This document shows, one piece after another, positions 7,657 through 15,320 of a stretch of DNA of 20,019 bases. Position 1 is the first letter of the stretch. Each line of letters begins with the position of its first letter. Under the pieces are notes generated by a model. It was not told the DNA's origin and did not search any database. It was given only the letters and a program-made list of their open reading frames with translations. Origin of the DNA: an uncultured Actinomyces sp. (GTDB taxonomy: Bacteria > Actinomycetota > Actinomycetes > Actinomycetales > Actinomycetaceae); contig CABKMZ010000035.1 of the NCBI GenBank assembly GCA_902373545.1, positions 1-20,019 of the forward strand. The letters are read 5' to 3'. Position numbers and translations under genes: made by a program.

Positions 7657-7694
7657 CCCACTGCCGGGCCACCAGCCCACTGCCGGGCCGCCAG
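7657..7694. repeat. 19-bp tandem duplication
   Basis: CCCACTGCCGGGCCACCAG at 7657-7675 is followed directly by a copy with one change (7676-7694). It lies in the 3' flank of the patatin-like gene. A separate short hairpin, CCAGGC/GCCTGG, is at 7626-7640. Confidence 0.8.
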
Positions 7695-7703
7695 CACGCG
7701 GCC

Positions 7704-7721
7704 GCCGGACACAGGTCCGGC
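7704..7721 (-). terminator. Hairpin after the patatin-like gene
   Basis: A 7-bp stem, GCCGGAC/GTCCGGC, with a 4-base loop, 11 bases after the stop of the gene at 7733-8665. There is no T tract, so it may be only a weak terminator or a 3'-end stabiliser. Confidence 0.45.
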
Positions 7722-7732
7722 AGCCAGGAAAC

Positions 7733-8665
7733 TTACAGCCCCAGGAACGCCTTGATTGCGGGCATCTCCCGCACGGCCTGAACCAGGCCGGCTCGGTAGG
7801 TGGCTTCGAGGCGCTCGCGCCGCGACTCGGTGTTGTTGATCCACAGGTTGTCGGGAGCGAACACGTAGGCCTGGCCTCGTTCCTCGAGTTCGAAGAGGAA
7901 GCGGCGTCCCGCGTTGTAGCGGTCGGTGCGCAGGGCGACGCCCTCGAAGACGGACGGGAATGAACGGTAGGCGGTGCGCAGGAGGGCGCCGACGCTGGCG
8001 GGCATGGGGTCTTTGACGAAGTCGCGGGGACGGGTGAGGACGACAAGGAGCTTGCGGTATCCCTCGCGTAGGGGCTGGTCGAAGGGCAGGCCTCCGTTGG
8101 GGCCGAGCGCGCCGTCGACGTAGGTGTCGCCGTCGATTTCGACGGGCGGCATGAGGATGGGCAGCGTGGAGGAGGCTCGGATAATGGGTCCGAGCGTGTC
8201 CAGGGTGCTCATTTCTTCCTTGGAGAACCAGCGTTCTTCGCCGCGCGATGCGTTGAAGGTGGCGACGCGCGTGATGGCCGGGTTCGCCAGGAAGGTGTCC
8301 AGGTTGAAGGGCAGCGCGCCGTCGGGGTAGCAGATCTGCTGGTAGATGTACTCTGCGTTGAAGTAGCCGTGCCCCTTGCGGAAGTGCTTGAGTCCGCCAA
8401 ACTCGGGATCCTCGACGAGGTCGACGAAGGTGTCGTGGGAACGCTGAGCGTCGCGGGAGGTGAAGTTGCACAGGTGGCTGGAGCCCGCGGAAACCCCGGA
8501 GATGTGGGGGAAGTTGATGCCTTCGGCGATGAGTCGGCTGACGAGCGCGGCCGTGTAGGCGTTGCGCATGCCGCCGCCTTCGAAGACGAGGGCGGAGTCG
8601 TCGATGGTGACCATCGTGGCGATGGATTCTTCGGGGGTCGGGTAGTGCTCTGGCGTTTCCTTCAC
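7733..8665 (-). CDS. Patatin-like phospholipase/acyl hydrolase
   Basis: A 310-residue soluble protein with the serine-aspartate dyad of the patatin family: oxyanion loop GGGMRN (about 30-35), nucleophile elbow G57-V-S59-A-G61, and catalytic Asp in DGA at D184. It probably hydrolyses acyl esters of membrane lipids; the substrate is unknown. The overall layout resembles E. coli YjjU-type proteins. The start used is GTG at 8665, with AGGG 7 bases upstream; an internal ATG 17 codons later (MVTIDD) would also keep the whole domain. No signal peptide. It runs in the same direction as the GtrA-like gene, 28 bases downstream of its stop, so the two may be co-transcribed. Confidence 0.9.
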   Translation of the reverse strand: MKETPEHYPTPEESIATMVTIDDSALVFEGGGMRNAYTAALVSRLIAEGINFPHISGVSAGSSHLCNFTSRDAQRSHDTFVDLVEDPEFGGLKHFRKGHGYFNAEYIYQQICYPDGALPFNLDTFLANPAITRVATFNASRGEERWFSKEEMSTLDTLGPIIRASSTLPILMPPVEIDGDTYVDGALGPNGGLPFDQPLREGYRKLLVVLTRPRDFVKDPMPASVGALLRTAYRSFPSVFEGVALRTDRYNAGRRFLFELEERGQAYVFAPDNLWINNTESRRERLEATYRAGLVQAVREMPAIKAFLGL

Positions 8666-8693
8666 GTGTCGACCCTACCGCCGCGCCTCGAAC

Positions 8694-9368
8694 CTACGCG
8701 CGCGTACCCCCGGTGAAGACCACGTAGTGATAAAAGTAGAAGCGGAACGCGGTGCCCAGGGCGAAGCCGACGACGTAGACGGCGATATTGTCGGCCAGCG
8801 CCGAGGTGAGCCCGAGGACATGGTGGGTGAAGAGGAGGCAGAACTGGGAGATCCCGATGCCGCAGGCGTTGGCGAAGAGGAAGAGGATGGCCTCGCGCGT
8901 GGCATTGTCCCGGGTGCGCCCGCGGTAGGTCCACAGGCGGTTGGCGACCCACGAGTACAGGGTCGCTATCACGGCGGCGATGAACTGGGCGGTGTTGGGG
9001 TGGCCGGCGAGCACGCCGAGCGGGCCGTACTGCAGGAGGTTGAACAGCCCCATGTCGATGACGAAGGCGGTCGCGCCGACGAGCCCGAATTGGATGAATT
9101 CGCGCACCCAGGCGAGGAGCCGCTCGGTGAGGCTCAGGGACGAGGCGGGGGCCGCTTCCTCGTTCACCTGTCCGCGGGTGCCGGGCTGAGTGAGGGACGA
9201 GGCCGGGGCGGGCTCCTCGTTCACCTGTCCGCGAGTGCCGGGCTGGGTACGAGGAACGGACGGATCCGCGAGCGCCGCGGGTTCGAGTGCAGGGGCCGCG
9301 GGCTCAAGCACTGGTGCCACGGGGTCGAGCGCGGCAGCGGATCCGCGCGAGGGTTGTTCGTCGATCAC
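8694..9368 (-). CDS. GtrA-family integral membrane protein
   Basis: A 224-residue protein. Four hydrophobic segments (about 92-112, 126-146, 158-180, 192-214) with FIQFGLVGATAFVIDMGLFNLL and a WVANRLWTYR loop are typical of GtrA-like proteins, thought to help move polyprenyl-linked sugars across the membrane in cell-surface glycan synthesis. The first ~80 residues are a Pro/Ala/Glu-rich tail unlike ordinary GtrA. It contains an exact tandem duplication, apart from one residue, of TQPGTRGQVNEEPAPASSL (41-59, 60-78). The GTG start at 9368 has AGGGGA immediately adjacent, too close for normal Shine-Dalgarno spacing, so the start is uncertain. No glycosyltransferase gene is nearby, so the partner is unknown. 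Confidence 0.88.
   Translation of the reverse strand: MIDEQPSRGSAAALDPVAPVLEPAAPALEPAALADPSVPRTQPGTRGQVNEEPAPASSLTQPGTRGQVNEEAAPASSLSLTERLLAWVREFIQFGLVGATAFVIDMGLFNLLQYGPLGVLAGHPNTAQFIAAVIATLYSWVANRLWTYRGRTRDNATREAILFLFANACGIGISQFCLLFTHHVLGLTSALADNIAVYVVGFALGTAFRFYFYHYVVFTGGTRA
9135..9248 (-). repeat. 57-bp tandem duplication in the GtrA-like gene
   Basis: Two near-identical 57-bp units (9192-9248 and 9135-9191) encode the duplicated 19-residue segment in the N-terminal tail. Each includes a GACGAGGC word, a relative of the dispersed 12-mer. Confidence 0.85.
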
Positions 9369-9447
9369 TCCCCTAGTGTCGCATGCCTGCCCGCTCGCTT
9401 CTACCGTCAGTTCAGTATGTCGGCATCACCACGCCACCCCCCAAATT

Positions 9448-9553
9448 TCGCACGTAATTCCCCAACCCCCCTTCTGAACACCCCCTCAGAAACCGCAGAA
9501 TTCCAACGATCCCATTTCAAAACCTGAAATACACACAGGCGAATTACGTGCGA
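9448..9553. repeat. 105-bp inverted-repeat element, copy 2 (MITE-like)
   Basis: It begins TCGCACGTAATTCCC and ends GGCGAATTACGTGCGA, giving near-perfect inverted ends. The interior aligns with the other copies: CAGAAACC..AGAATTCCAAC (about 9487-9507), then ATTTCAAAACCTGAAAT. Length is 106 bp against 105 for copies 1 and 3. The right flank again shows AACCAC after ~12 bases. Confidence 0.8.
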
Positions 9554-9707
9554 CTTTTCTGAGCAACCACGCCTTGGCTGCGTCATGACAGGCCCGCACC
9601 CCAAGCAGCCCGGAGCACAACCAGGCCCCAGAGCCCAGACCGGGCCCGGGAGCACAACCGGGCCCGGAGCCCAGCCGGCCCCCAGAGCTCGACGAGAGCC
9701 CCGCCTC

Positions 9708-9713
9708 TAAGAT
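9708..9713 (+). promoter_or_regulatory. Candidate -10 element for leaderless oligopeptidase transcript
   Basis: TAAGAT ends 7 bases before the ATG at 9721, and no Shine-Dalgarno site is present. A transcript starting at the A of ATG is the simplest reading. No good -35 was found. Confidence 0.5.
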
Positions 9714-9720
9714 GGTCCCC

Positions 9721-12192
9721 ATGACTGAGACGACCCCGCACCACGCACCCCAGGCCTCGCCAAACACTCCCCCGGTTGCCCCGAAACGCTACGGCTACCG
9801 GGTGCGCGACCAGTTCGGGCAGCATTTTGATGACCCGTGGGATTGGTTGCGCGACGGGGAGGACCCCGAGGTCAGGGCTCATTTGGAGGCGGAGAACGCG
9901 TGGGCGGACACGGTGACGGCACCGACGCGCGAGGCGGCGGCGCGCCTCGTGGAGGAGGTCAAGGCCTCCACGGCGCTCACCGACGTGACGGTTCCGATCC
10001 GCGAGGGCGAGTTCTGGTATTTTCGGCGTTTCGCGGAGGGCCAGTCCTACGCGACGCATCACCGCGCGCCGGTTCAGCGCGACGAGGCAGGCGCCCCGAT
10101 CCCGCTCGTCCCCCAACCGGGCGTGCCCGCGCGGGGCGAGGAGCTCCTCGTCAATGAGAACGAGTGGGCGCGCGGGCAGGAGTTTTTCCGCCTGGCGGAC
10201 ATGTACCCCTCCCCGGATGGGCGCCTGATCGCGTGGGCTCGGGACACGAGCGGGGATGAGCGCTACACGTGGGTCGTGCAGGAAGCCTCGGGGCGCGTCA
10301 TCGACGAGGCCGTGGCAGGCGCCGGGTACGGCTTCGCGTGGGCGGATGATTCCGCGTCCTTTATCTACATGGGCGTGGACGACGCGTGGCGCGCGTGCGA
10401 CGTGTGGTTGCACCGCGTGGGCACGCCGCGCGAGGCCGACGAGCTGCTGCTGGTCGAGCCGGACGAGGGCTTCGAGATGGGGTTCGCGCCCTCGGGTTTC
10501 CCGGGGCACGTCGTCATTCATTCGTCGTCGTCGACGGCGGGCCGCGCGTGGCTGTGGCTGCCCGCCCACCCGTCCGTGCGCCCGCTGCCGCTCATGCCGG
10601 TGCGCCCGCGCACGCTGGTGTCGGTGGATTCGGCGGGGGATCGCCTGTTCATCGTGCATACGGGGCTGACGCAGGAGGGCTCGCTCGCGCAGGCGATGCT
10701 GCCCGCAGGGGGGTCGCCCGAGGCCTTGGCGCGCCTCGGCGTCACGTCTTCCTCCGCGTTCTCGCGGGGTTCCCTGGCGGATCGCACACCCGGTACTCCC
10801 CTGCCGGGGGACGAGCCCGCACCTCTCACGCCGTTTGAGTCCTGGGAGCCGCTGCGCAGCTCAGGCCCCGGCGAGCGCATCACCGACGTCGAGGCCCACG
10901 CGGGCTACGTGGCGCTCTCGCTTCGTTCGGGTTCGCTCACGCAGGTCGACGTGTGGGACCGCAGCGAGCCCACGCCCACGTGGCGACGCGTAGAGGTGGA
11001 TGCCCCTGTGCGCACGATCACGACCGTGCCGACCCCGTGGGCCGATCCGCTGCGCGTGGAGTTCCAGTCGCAGACCGTGCCGCCCACGGTTGCCGAGGTG
11101 ACGCTGTCGAACCGCGCCCCGGCCTCGTCCCCCGAGAGCGCGGCGCCCGAGACCACAAGCGAAAACGCGGCCCTGACCGTGCGCACCCTGCGCACCCGCG
11201 AGGCGCCCGGCTGGGACCCTGCCGAGTACGTCGAGGAGCGCGTGTGGGTGCTCGCACGTGACGGCGCCACCCGCATCCCCGTCACCCTCATCCACCACCG
11301 CGACGCGCGCCCGGACGGCACGCACGCGGGCTGGCAGATCGGGTACGGCTCGTACGAGGTCAGCTACGACCCCGAGTTCGAGACCCTGCGCCTGCCGATC
11401 CTGCGCCGCGTCGTCTACGCGATCGCGCACGTGCGCGGCGGCGGCGAGATGGGCCGCGCCTGGTACGAGGACGGTAAGGAGCTGGTCAAGGAGCACACCT
11501 TCACGGACTTCATCGACGTGGCCGACTGGCTGGTCGACTCCGGGTGGGTGGCGCCCGGCCGCCTGGTCGCGGAGGGCCGCAGCGCCGGAGGCCTGCTCAT
11601 GGGCGCGGTCACCAACGCCGCCCCCGACCGCTTCCGCGCGATCCTGGCGGGCGTGCCCTTCGTGGACGCGCTGTCGACGATCCTGGACCCGTCCCTGCCG
11701 CTCACCGTCGGCGAGTGGGAGGAGTGGGGAAATCCGCTGAGCTCGCGCGCCGTGTTCGACGCGATGAGCCGCTACACGCCGTACGAGAACGTGCCCGACG
11801 GCGCGCTCCTGCCCGCGATCATGGCGACGACGTCGGTCAACGACACGCGCGTCGAGTTCATCGAGCCCACCAAGTGGGTGCAGCGCCTGCGTGAGGCCAC
11901 CGGCCAGGTTCCCTCCACGGATGAGGCCGGGGCTGGGCAGCGCTGCAACTGCTGCGATTCGGGGGCGGCCGGGGATTCCGGTGCGGTCGGCGTCGACTCC
12001 GGCGGCGGCGAGAGCATGGGCGCGGAGGCCGGCCACGGCCTCGTCGCCGCGCGCGACCCGCTCGAGCGTCCGATCATCCTGCGCACCGAGATGGTCGCCG
12101 GGCACGCCGGTCCGTCCGGGCGCGAGGGCCGGTGGGCGGCGCGCTGCGAGGAGTTCGCCTTCGCGCTGGGCCAGGTGGGCGTCACGGTGTAA
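9721..12192 (+). CDS. ptrB: Oligopeptidase B-type serine peptidase (S9A prolyl oligopeptidase family)
   Basis: An 823-residue, probably cytoplasmic peptidase cleaving short peptides, in this family typically after basic residues. An N-terminal beta-propeller region (about 30-480) precedes an alpha/beta-hydrolase domain. Family blocks visible: GYGSYEVSYDPEF, AHVRGGGEMGRAWYEDGK, then the catalytic triad S621 (GRSAGG), D708 (SVNDTRVEF) and H795 (VAGHAGPSGR). No signal peptide. The ATG at 9721 was chosen because a TAAGAT box lies 7 bases upstream; an ATG at 9712 is possible. Between D708 and H795 the gap is about 87 residues, well above the usual ~40, because of a Gly/Ala/Ser-rich insertion (about 733-775) containing C742-N-C-C. 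A downstream hairpin marks its end. Confidence 0.93.
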   Translation: MTETTPHHAPQASPNTPPVAPKRYGYRVRDQFGQHFDDPWDWLRDGEDPEVRAHLEAENAWADTVTAPTREAAARLVEEVKASTALTDVTVPIREGEFWYFRRFAEGQSYATHHRAPVQRDEAGAPIPLVPQPGVPARGEELLVNENEWARGQEFFRLADMYPSPDGRLIAWARDTSGDERYTWVVQEASGRVIDEAVAGAGYGFAWADDSASFIYMGVDDAWRACDVWLHRVGTPREADELLLVEPDEGFEMGFAPSGFPGHVVIHSSSSTAGRAWLWLPAHPSVRPLPLMPVRPRTLVSVDSAGDRLFIVHTGLTQEGSLAQAMLPAGGSPEALARLGVTSSSAFSRGSLADRTPGTPLPGDEPAPLTPFESWEPLRSSGPGERITDVEAHAGYVALSLRSGSLTQVDVWDRSEPTPTWRRVEVDAPVRTITTVPTPWADPLRVEFQSQTVPPTVAEVTLSNRAPASSPESAAPETTSENAALTVRTLRTREAPGWDPAEYVEERVWVLARDGATRIPVTLIHHRDARPDGTHAGWQIGYGSYEVSYDPEFETLRLPILRRVVYAIAHVRGGGEMGRAWYEDGKELVKEHTFTDFIDVADWLVDSGWVAPGRLVAEGRSAGGLLMGAVTNAAPDRFRAILAGVPFVDALSTILDPSLPLTVGEWEEWGNPLSSRAVFDAMSRYTPYENVPDGALLPAIMATTSVNDTRVEFIEPTKWVQRLREATGQVPSTDEAGAGQRCNCCDSGAAGDSGAVGVDSGGGESMGAEAGHGLVAARDPLERPIILRTEMVAGHAGPSGREGRWAARCEEFAFALGQVGVTV

Positions 12193-12199
12193 CGGGTGG

Positions 12200-12227
12200 G
12201 GGGCGGTCTTCGTTGGAAGACCGCCCC
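12200..12227 (+). terminator. Hairpin terminator of the oligopeptidase gene
   Basis: An 11-bp perfect stem, GGGGCGGTCTT (12200-12210) with 12217-12227, 6-base loop, starting 7 bases after the stop. The pyrimidine tract that follows is short. Confidence 0.7.
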
Positions 12228-12256
12228 TCTCGCGCCGCGCACGGTGCCGCGCGAGA
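12228..12256 (-). terminator. Hairpin in the 3' flank of the convergent membrane-protein gene
   Basis: TCTCGCGC (12228-12235) pairs with GCGCGAGA (12249-12256), 24 bases after the stop of the minus-strand gene at 12280. It sits back-to-back with the oligopeptidase terminator. There is no T tract. Confidence 0.45.
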
Positions 12257-12279
12257 CTGTGCTGTGTTACCTCGCTACG

Positions 12280-13626
12280 TTACTGAGCGCCGCCGTCCCA
12301 GCCGGGGCGCAGGGTGAAAGCTTCAATCTCTCGCACGTGGCTATCGAGAAAGCTCGGACTCTCGAGATAGCCCGCCAGTTTGGAAGTCGTCCAGACCACG
12401 CGCCTCTCTCCGCTCTCCCACGGTGTGAAAGACAGGGTGACGTGGTGATCGTCCCAGCGATCCTCGAGCGCGTAGACGCCCGTCTCAGTCACTTGGAACA
12501 ACACTCGCGAGGAGTCCTCCATTGTGTGCGAAAACAGGTAGCGACCTCGCCCACTCGTCAGGTCCACTGTAAACGCATCCCCGTCTTCGCTGATGAACCG
12601 GTACTCGTCACCAACCTGGACCCCTCTGTAGTGAAAAATGCTGCGGTCCCTGTTCACTTCGATGGGATTTTCCTGTTCATCGATCACGGGAACGATCGTG
12701 CGCTGTCCGGTCGACAGGTCCCAGCGTTCGAGAACCATCGTTCCTTCCTCTCTCCCTTCTGCCATCACACGCGTGGCCCGAGAGTCGCCCGTTTGGACGC
12801 TCGGTATCGTGATCACGTCCCCCTCGCAGGCGAACTCTCGCTGCCCCGACACCAAGCCGTCGATCATTGGCGCGACACCAAGGAGTCGAGGAGTATCACC
12901 ATCACGATCATTCAACTGAATGACGACAGACAGCTCCTCCGGTTGCTCACCATCGCCGCCCGACTGTGCGGAGTAAGCCTCGAAAGCCTCTGACTTCATG
13001 CGCCAGAGCTGCTTCGTGTCAACAATCGACAGGATCCGGTCCCCGCACTGCCCCACGTCCCCACGCGTTCCGGGAGTTGACACACTCGTCACGCTTCCAT
13101 CAAGTTCGATCGTATCGACTTGATAAGCCAGGTCCATCTCGTAAGAAACCACGATGATTCGGCCGTCCGACAACTCATAACGCTGGACCTCCGAGGAATT
13201 CCATCCGGATCGTTTGTCCCGACGCGTTCCGTGCTCCGTCGTCAGATAGTCCCACTGCTCGGAACCGTAGGAGATCCCACGTTCGGTCCACAGAAGTTCG
13301 CCAACATTTTCTTCTTCAAGAAGAGCAGCTGTGTGCTTTCCTTGAGCGTCCAGAAGCATGATCCAGTTGTCATGAATCGGCGCGCTCAGACCGGACTGCG
13401 ATCGCGCTTCACCCATGCGAATAGCAATCACAGCCTCACCCGTACTCAGCTCATCCACCGACGAACTGATCAGGTAGCCCTTCGGAATGCAGCTCCACAT
13501 GAGCAACCCAAGCGCGAAGGCAAGCGCGAGGAGACCCCACGGGCGGGACCGCTTCCGCTTCGCCGAACCACCTCCCTCTCGTTGAGGCGCATTCGTCTCG
13601 TGCTGTTCATCGCTGCGAGTGCTCAT
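12280..13626 (-). CDS. Unrecognised membrane-anchored protein with large extracytoplasmic domain
   Basis: A 448-residue protein I do not recognise. The ATG at 13626 is supported by GGAG 6 bases upstream; an open frame extends 16 codons further but without a site. A polar, basic tail (residues 1-29, ending KRKRSRPW) is followed by one hydrophobic segment (about 30-46, GLLALAFALGLLMWSC) and ~400 mostly polar residues. The latter have many short beta-type stretches and repeated DG/EDG turns (LSDGRIIVVSY, GDRILSIVD, VGDEYRFISEDG), suggesting a beta-propeller-like or WD-type fold outside the membrane. The Cys at 46 is not in a good lipobox, so a transmembrane anchor is more likely than a lipid anchor. 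G+C is visibly lower than in neighbouring genes, which may signal acquisition. It is monocistronic. Confidence 0.75.
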   Translation of the reverse strand: MSTRSDEQHETNAPQREGGGSAKRKRSRPWGLLALAFALGLLMWSCIPKGYLISSSVDELSTGEAVIAIRMGEARSQSGLSAPIHDNWIMLLDAQGKHTAALLEEENVGELLWTERGISYGSEQWDYLTTEHGTRRDKRSGWNSSEVQRYELSDGRIIVVSYEMDLAYQVDTIELDGSVTSVSTPGTRGDVGQCGDRILSIVDTKQLWRMKSEAFEAYSAQSGGDGEQPEELSVVIQLNDRDGDTPRLLGVAPMIDGLVSGQREFACEGDVITIPSVQTGDSRATRVMAEGREEGTMVLERWDLSTGQRTIVPVIDEQENPIEVNRDRSIFHYRGVQVGDEYRFISEDGDAFTVDLTSGRGRYLFSHTMEDSSRVLFQVTETGVYALEDRWDDHHVTLSFTPWESGERRVVWTTSKLAGYLESPSFLDSHVREIEAFTLRPGWDGGAQ

Positions 13627-13775
13627 GGTCGTCTCCGTCCTCATCGTTGCGGCGAAGGGCGCGACCGCGCCCACCCCCGATTTTAGAGCACGAGGCAGAG
13701 GCTGCCCCGGCCTCGTCCCGTTGCCCGAACGAGCCGGGCCTCGTCCCCGTTCCGATCAGGCAAGCGCGATGCCGA

Positions 13776-13781
13776 TAGGAT
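13776..13781 (+). promoter_or_regulatory. Candidate -10 element for leaderless RNase H transcript
   Basis: TAGGAT lies 6 bases before the ATG at 13788. The intervening GAGGGC could act as a short-spaced ribosome site, but the -10 distance fits a leaderless start. Confidence 0.45.
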
Positions 13782-13787
13782 GAGGGC

Positions 13788-14969
13788 ATGACGATAACGG
13801 CGGCGGCAGACGGTTCTTCCCTCGGCAATCCCGGGCCCGCGGGGTGGGCCTGGTACGTGGACGAGGACACGTGGGACGCGGGCGGCTGGCCGCAGGGCAC
13901 CAACAACCTCGGTGAGCTGACCGCGATCCTGCGTCTGCTCGAGGCCACGGCCGAGACCGGCGAAGAGCTGCACATCCTCGCCGACTCGCAGTACGCCATC
14001 AACGTCGTGTCCAAGTGGCGGCTCGGCTGGAAGAAGCGCGGCTGGACGAAGGCCGACAAGAAGCCCATCAAGAACCTGGAGCTCATCCAGGAGATCGACC
14101 GGGCCATGGAAGGGCGCCGCGTCACCTTCGAGTGGGTCAAGGGCCACGCCGGGCACCGCATGAACGAGCGCGCCGACGACCTCGCGCGCGCGTGCGCCGA
14201 GGCCTACCAAGCCGGGCGCACACCCGAGCCGGGTCCCGGGTTCGGAGGCGGCGGCGCGCGTGTCAGCACGAGCGCAACACAGGCGAACGAGGGCGACGCC
14301 GACGCACCCACTGCATCTCCGTCAGCAACCCCTCACGATGCCACCGCCGCTGATGGGCCAGCGACTGCATCTTCTTCGCGTGGCAGTTCCGCCGAGGATA
14401 CCGCGCCCTCTTCGGCAAAACCGGCACAGCCGCAGGGCACTGCCACCTCTAACGTCCCCGCGACCGAGTCGCCTTCGCGCAGCGCTTCGGCAAATGACGC
14501 GGGCCCGGCCACCACGGCCTCGGCCGCTGCACCCGCTTTTCGTTCTCATCCCAGTGTTTTCTCCGTATCCGCACAAGCGCGCGGACCAGCGGAGGAAGCC
14601 ACGGCCTCGTCGATGAGCGAGGCCTCGGAGAGCGCGGCGTCAGTAAGCACCGCCGACGCCCTCGCCCGCGAGCGCGAGTTCATCCTGGCGTGGACCGGCG
14701 GGGACGAGGCTGCGCTGGCGACCATGACGGACGCGCGCACGACGCGCATCTGGCCGGGCGGCGCGGCGACCACGACGCTGGGAGGGCCCTCGCCCGCCTC
14801 GCCGTCCGTGGGCCGCATCGACGTACAGGACTTGGGCGGCGCGTTCCTGACGCGCTACCGAATGCGCTGGGAGGGTGGCGCGTCGCTGGAATCCAGCGTG
14901 TGGGCGCCGGCGACTTCTGGTGAGCCGCGCCTGGTCATGGTGCACCACCAGTCGACGCTGATCGGCTGA
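13788..14969 (+). CDS. rnhA: Ribonuclease HI with long linker and extra C-terminal domain
   Basis: A 393-residue protein. Residues 1-142 are a complete RNase HI, which cuts RNA in RNA:DNA hybrids: catalytic D8 (ADGSSLGNPG), E43 (LGELTA), D66 (LADSQYA), D130 (NERADDLA), plus H120 in VKGHAGH. Residues ~145-285 are an Ala/Ser/Thr/Pro-rich linker. Residues ~290-393 (AREREFILAWTGGDEAALATMT... to the end) form a compact domain resembling SnoaL/DUF4440-like NTF2-fold proteins; that assignment is tentative. Standard RNase HI is ~150 residues, so the tail doubles the size. The linker contains one copy of the dispersed 12-mer (14599-14610, read ATASS). It is divergent from the gene at 12280-13626. Confidence 0.92.
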   Translation: MTITAAADGSSLGNPGPAGWAWYVDEDTWDAGGWPQGTNNLGELTAILRLLEATAETGEELHILADSQYAINVVSKWRLGWKKRGWTKADKKPIKNLELIQEIDRAMEGRRVTFEWVKGHAGHRMNERADDLARACAEAYQAGRTPEPGPGFGGGGARVSTSATQANEGDADAPTASPSATPHDATAADGPATASSSRGSSAEDTAPSSAKPAQPQGTATSNVPATESPSRSASANDAGPATTASAAAPAFRSHPSVFSVSAQARGPAEEATASSMSEASESAASVSTADALAREREFILAWTGGDEAALATMTDARTTRIWPGGAATTTLGGPSPASPSVGRIDVQDLGGAFLTRYRMRWEGGASLESSVWAPATSGEPRLVMVHHQSTLIG

Positions 14970-15102
14970 ACCGCGCTATCGCGGGCATTCGCGGGCGGGC
15001 ATTCGCGGGCGGACACAGCTTGCAGGTACAGGGTGCGTCGAATAATCCCACGGGGCACTACTTCGCGGTCATGCGCGGTACGTACAACCCTCTCTTGCAA
15101 TC

Positions 15103-15207
15103 TCGCACGTAATTTCCTCCGGTCAGTTTTCGCCTACGCCCAGAAACGTTGGAATTGCAACAACCATATTTCAATTACTGAAAGATTGACAGGGAAATTA
15201 CGTGCGA
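15103..15207. repeat. 105-bp inverted-repeat element, copy 3 (MITE-like)
   Basis: TCGCACGTAATTTCC at the left end and GGAAATTACGTGCGA at the right end (15193-15207): perfect 15-bp inverted repeats, the best-preserved copy. The interior has GGTCAGTTTT (shared with copy 1), the near-palindrome GTTGGAATTGCAAC (15148-15161) and an AT-rich ATTTCAATTACTGAAAG stretch. There is no coding potential. Confidence 0.85.
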
Positions 15208-15320
15208 CATTGTTGGGAAACCACTCCATGGCCGTGGCCGCGACGCGGAGAGGTTGCGTCTTGACAGCCAGTGCACGCGTCCCCACCCCTGGAGCTCCAG
15301 TCGGCCGAGTGCACCTCATA

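Larger units (their letters stand above)
7092..7732. other. 640-bp regulatory intergenic region upstream of nrdH
   Basis: No credible gene. Reading leftward into nrdH it holds a promoter framed by a pair of NrdR-like boxes (7173-7188, 7206-7221), three DnaA-box-like sites (7255-7263, 7412-7420, 7435-7443), a locally AT-rich patch (about 7445-7495) and a second NrdR-like pair (7510-7525, 7543-7558). Next to the patatin-like gene are GC-rich hairpins and a 19-bp tandem duplication (7657-7694). Confidence 0.65.
9369..9720. other. Intergenic region between divergent gtrA-like and oligopeptidase genes
   Basis: No gene. It contains copy 2 of the 105-bp element (9448-9553), then a low-complexity stretch (about 9600-9690) of repeated CCCGGAGCCCAG/GGGCCCGG words, and a -10-like hexamer next to the oligopeptidase start. 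Confidence 0.6.

Noticed and set aside
7208..7672. A 154-residue minus-strand frame between nrdH and the patatin-like gene
   Set aside because: Its translation resembles no protein, and it runs over the NrdR-like and DnaA-like sites and the GC-rich duplication.
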